Source of the DNA: Anaerolineae bacterium
GTDB lineage: Bacteria; Chloroflexota; Anaerolineae; JACIWP01
DNA: 6,640 nt
Direction of reading: 5' to 3'
Assembly (NCBI GenBank): GCA_014360855.1
Contig: JACIWP010000182.1
Location: forward strand, 1 to 6,640
The translations under genes and the position numbers were made by a program. This document shows, piece after piece, positions 5,938 to 6,640 of this stretch (positions within the stretch are counted from its first letter, which is position 1; the number at the start of each line of letters is the position of its first letter). A model generated the notes under the pieces. It was not told the DNA's origin. It saw nothing but the letters and a program-made list of their open reading frames with translations, and searched no databases.

Positions 5938-6640
5938 ATGGACGTTTCATCGTACACGATCCGCAACCGCAACGGCCGGCCGGTGCGCCTGACCGAGCTG
6001 GCGAGCTGTGCCGGCTGAGCGGGCAAGACAGGTCCGGGTGACCTGGCACGCCTCGTTGAGCCGTTAAAGGGCCTCTTCCGGCCGGCCGATTTCCCCGACC
6101 TGCTCGTGGGGTTGGGCTTGCCCGACGACGCGGCGGTATATCGGCTGGATGATCAGCGCGCCCTGGTGCAGACGCTGGACTTCTTCGCGCCGGTGGTGGA
6201 CGACCCGTATATATATGGTGCGATCGCGGCCGCCAACTCCATGAGCGATGTCTACGCCATGGGCGGCGAGGTGCTGTTCGCGCTGAACATCACCGCCTTC
6301 CCCCAATGGTTGGATCGCGCTGTGCTGGCCGAGATACTGCGCGGCGGGGCGGAGAAAGTGCGGGAGGCCGGCGCGGCCATCGCCGGCGGCCACACCATTG
6401 ACGACGATGAGCCGAAGTACGGGCTGGCCGTGACCGGCATCGTGGCCATCGCCGAACTAATGACCAAGGCCGGCGCACGGGCCGGCGATCAGCTCTTCCT
6501 GACCAAGCCCTTGGGCACCGGCCTTATCACCACCGCCGCCAAGGGAGGCGCCGCCCAACCGGAACATGTGGAGGCGGCGGTACAGAGCATGCTTCAGCTC
6601 AACCGATCGGCGTCGCGCGCCGCGCGCGCGGCCGGCGTGC
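5938..6640 (+). CDS. selD: Selenophosphate synthetase SelD, selenocysteine-containing (3' end outside window)
   Basis: SelD makes selenophosphate from selenide and ATP. The frame from ATG 5938 meets TGA at 6016-6018 and then continues as textbook SelD to the window edge (234 codons in view; about 345 is usual). TGA falls at residue 27 in SCAG-U-AGKTGP. This aligns with catalytic Cys17 of E. coli SelD, with Lys30 matching Lys20, so it is read as selenocysteine. Later motifs are LPDDAAV, LDFFAPVVDDPY, AAANSMSDVYAMGG (metal and ATP binding) and AGGHTIDDDEPKYGLAVTG. GGGGGG at 5928-5933 is the likely ribosome binding site; ATG 5926 in the same frame is an alternative start. A standard gene finder would cut off the N-terminus at the TGA. 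Selenophosphate feeds SelA and tRNA-Sec, and possibly selenium-dependent molybdenum hydroxylases. Confidence 0.93.
6016..6052 (+). promoter_or_regulatory. Selenocysteine TGA codon and bacterial SECIS-like hairpin
   Basis: After the TGA (6016-6018) comes a symmetric hairpin. The upper stem CAGGTC (6029-6034) pairs perfectly with GACCTG (6040-6045) around the loop CGGGT. Below it lie an A-G mismatch, a G-C pair (6027/6047), a 2x2 internal loop and a GGC/GCC stem (6022-6024 with 6050-6052). The loop starts 16 nt after the TGA and has G at its second position, as expected of bacterial SECIS elements that recruit SelB. The hairpin also encodes part of SelD. The structure was drawn by eye, without energy calculation. 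Confidence 0.78.

Noticed and set aside
6016..6018. TGA as a nonsense mutation or sequencing error that makes selD a pseudogene
   Set aside because: The frame is intact on both sides, the TGA sits exactly at the Sec/Cys catalytic site, and a SECIS-like hairpin follows at the right distance.

Overview
The window reads as GC-rich bacterial DNA (roughly 60% or more G+C by eye) with two divergent transcription units separated by a 272-bp AT-rich control region. The host is a selenocysteine user, because the last gene, selD, carries an in-frame TGA at the selenium position of selenophosphate synthetase, followed directly by a bacterial SECIS-like hairpin. Very long secreted proteins with Pro/Thr linkers and DNRLRE-type domains next to such a selenium operon suggest a Chloroflexota (Anaerolineae-like) bacterium. 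That is an inference from style and is held loosely.

Left part (1-3577, minus strand): one very large gene runs off the left edge without a stop, so at least 1192 codons are present. It encodes an exported protein with an N-terminal signal or anchor segment, a TIM-barrel glycoside-hydrolase-like domain, a beta-rich domain, and three DNRLRE-type (CBM96-like) beta-sandwich domains separated by Pro/Thr-rich linkers. The third copy is cut by the window edge. It has its own sigma70-type promoter (3617-3645) and a good ribosome binding site.

Middle (3578-3849): divergent promoters flank an AT-rich stretch with A-tracts spaced about one helical turn apart. No gene is seen in it.

Right part (3850-6640, plus strand): a compact operon reads cysteine desulfurase family protein, YedF (TusA-like plus DsrE-like domains), a 76-residue DUF3343 / Se-S-carrier-like protein, and selD (3' end outside the window). 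The first two genes overlap by 20 bp, and the later gaps are 18 and 23 bp. The likely joint role is selenium handling. The desulfurase would mobilise sulfur or selenium as a persulfide or perselenide, the two small thiol proteins (YedF Cys13 and Cys163/Cys166; DUF3343 Cys45/Cys48) would relay it, and SelD would make selenophosphate. The wiring of this relay is inferred from family knowledge and gene order; the sequence does not prove it.

The most notable points are the selenocysteine-containing SelD with a CxxU motif and matching hairpin, the four-gene selenium cassette, the large modular exported protein, and a strong excess of the palindrome GCCGGC (about 50 copies by hand count).
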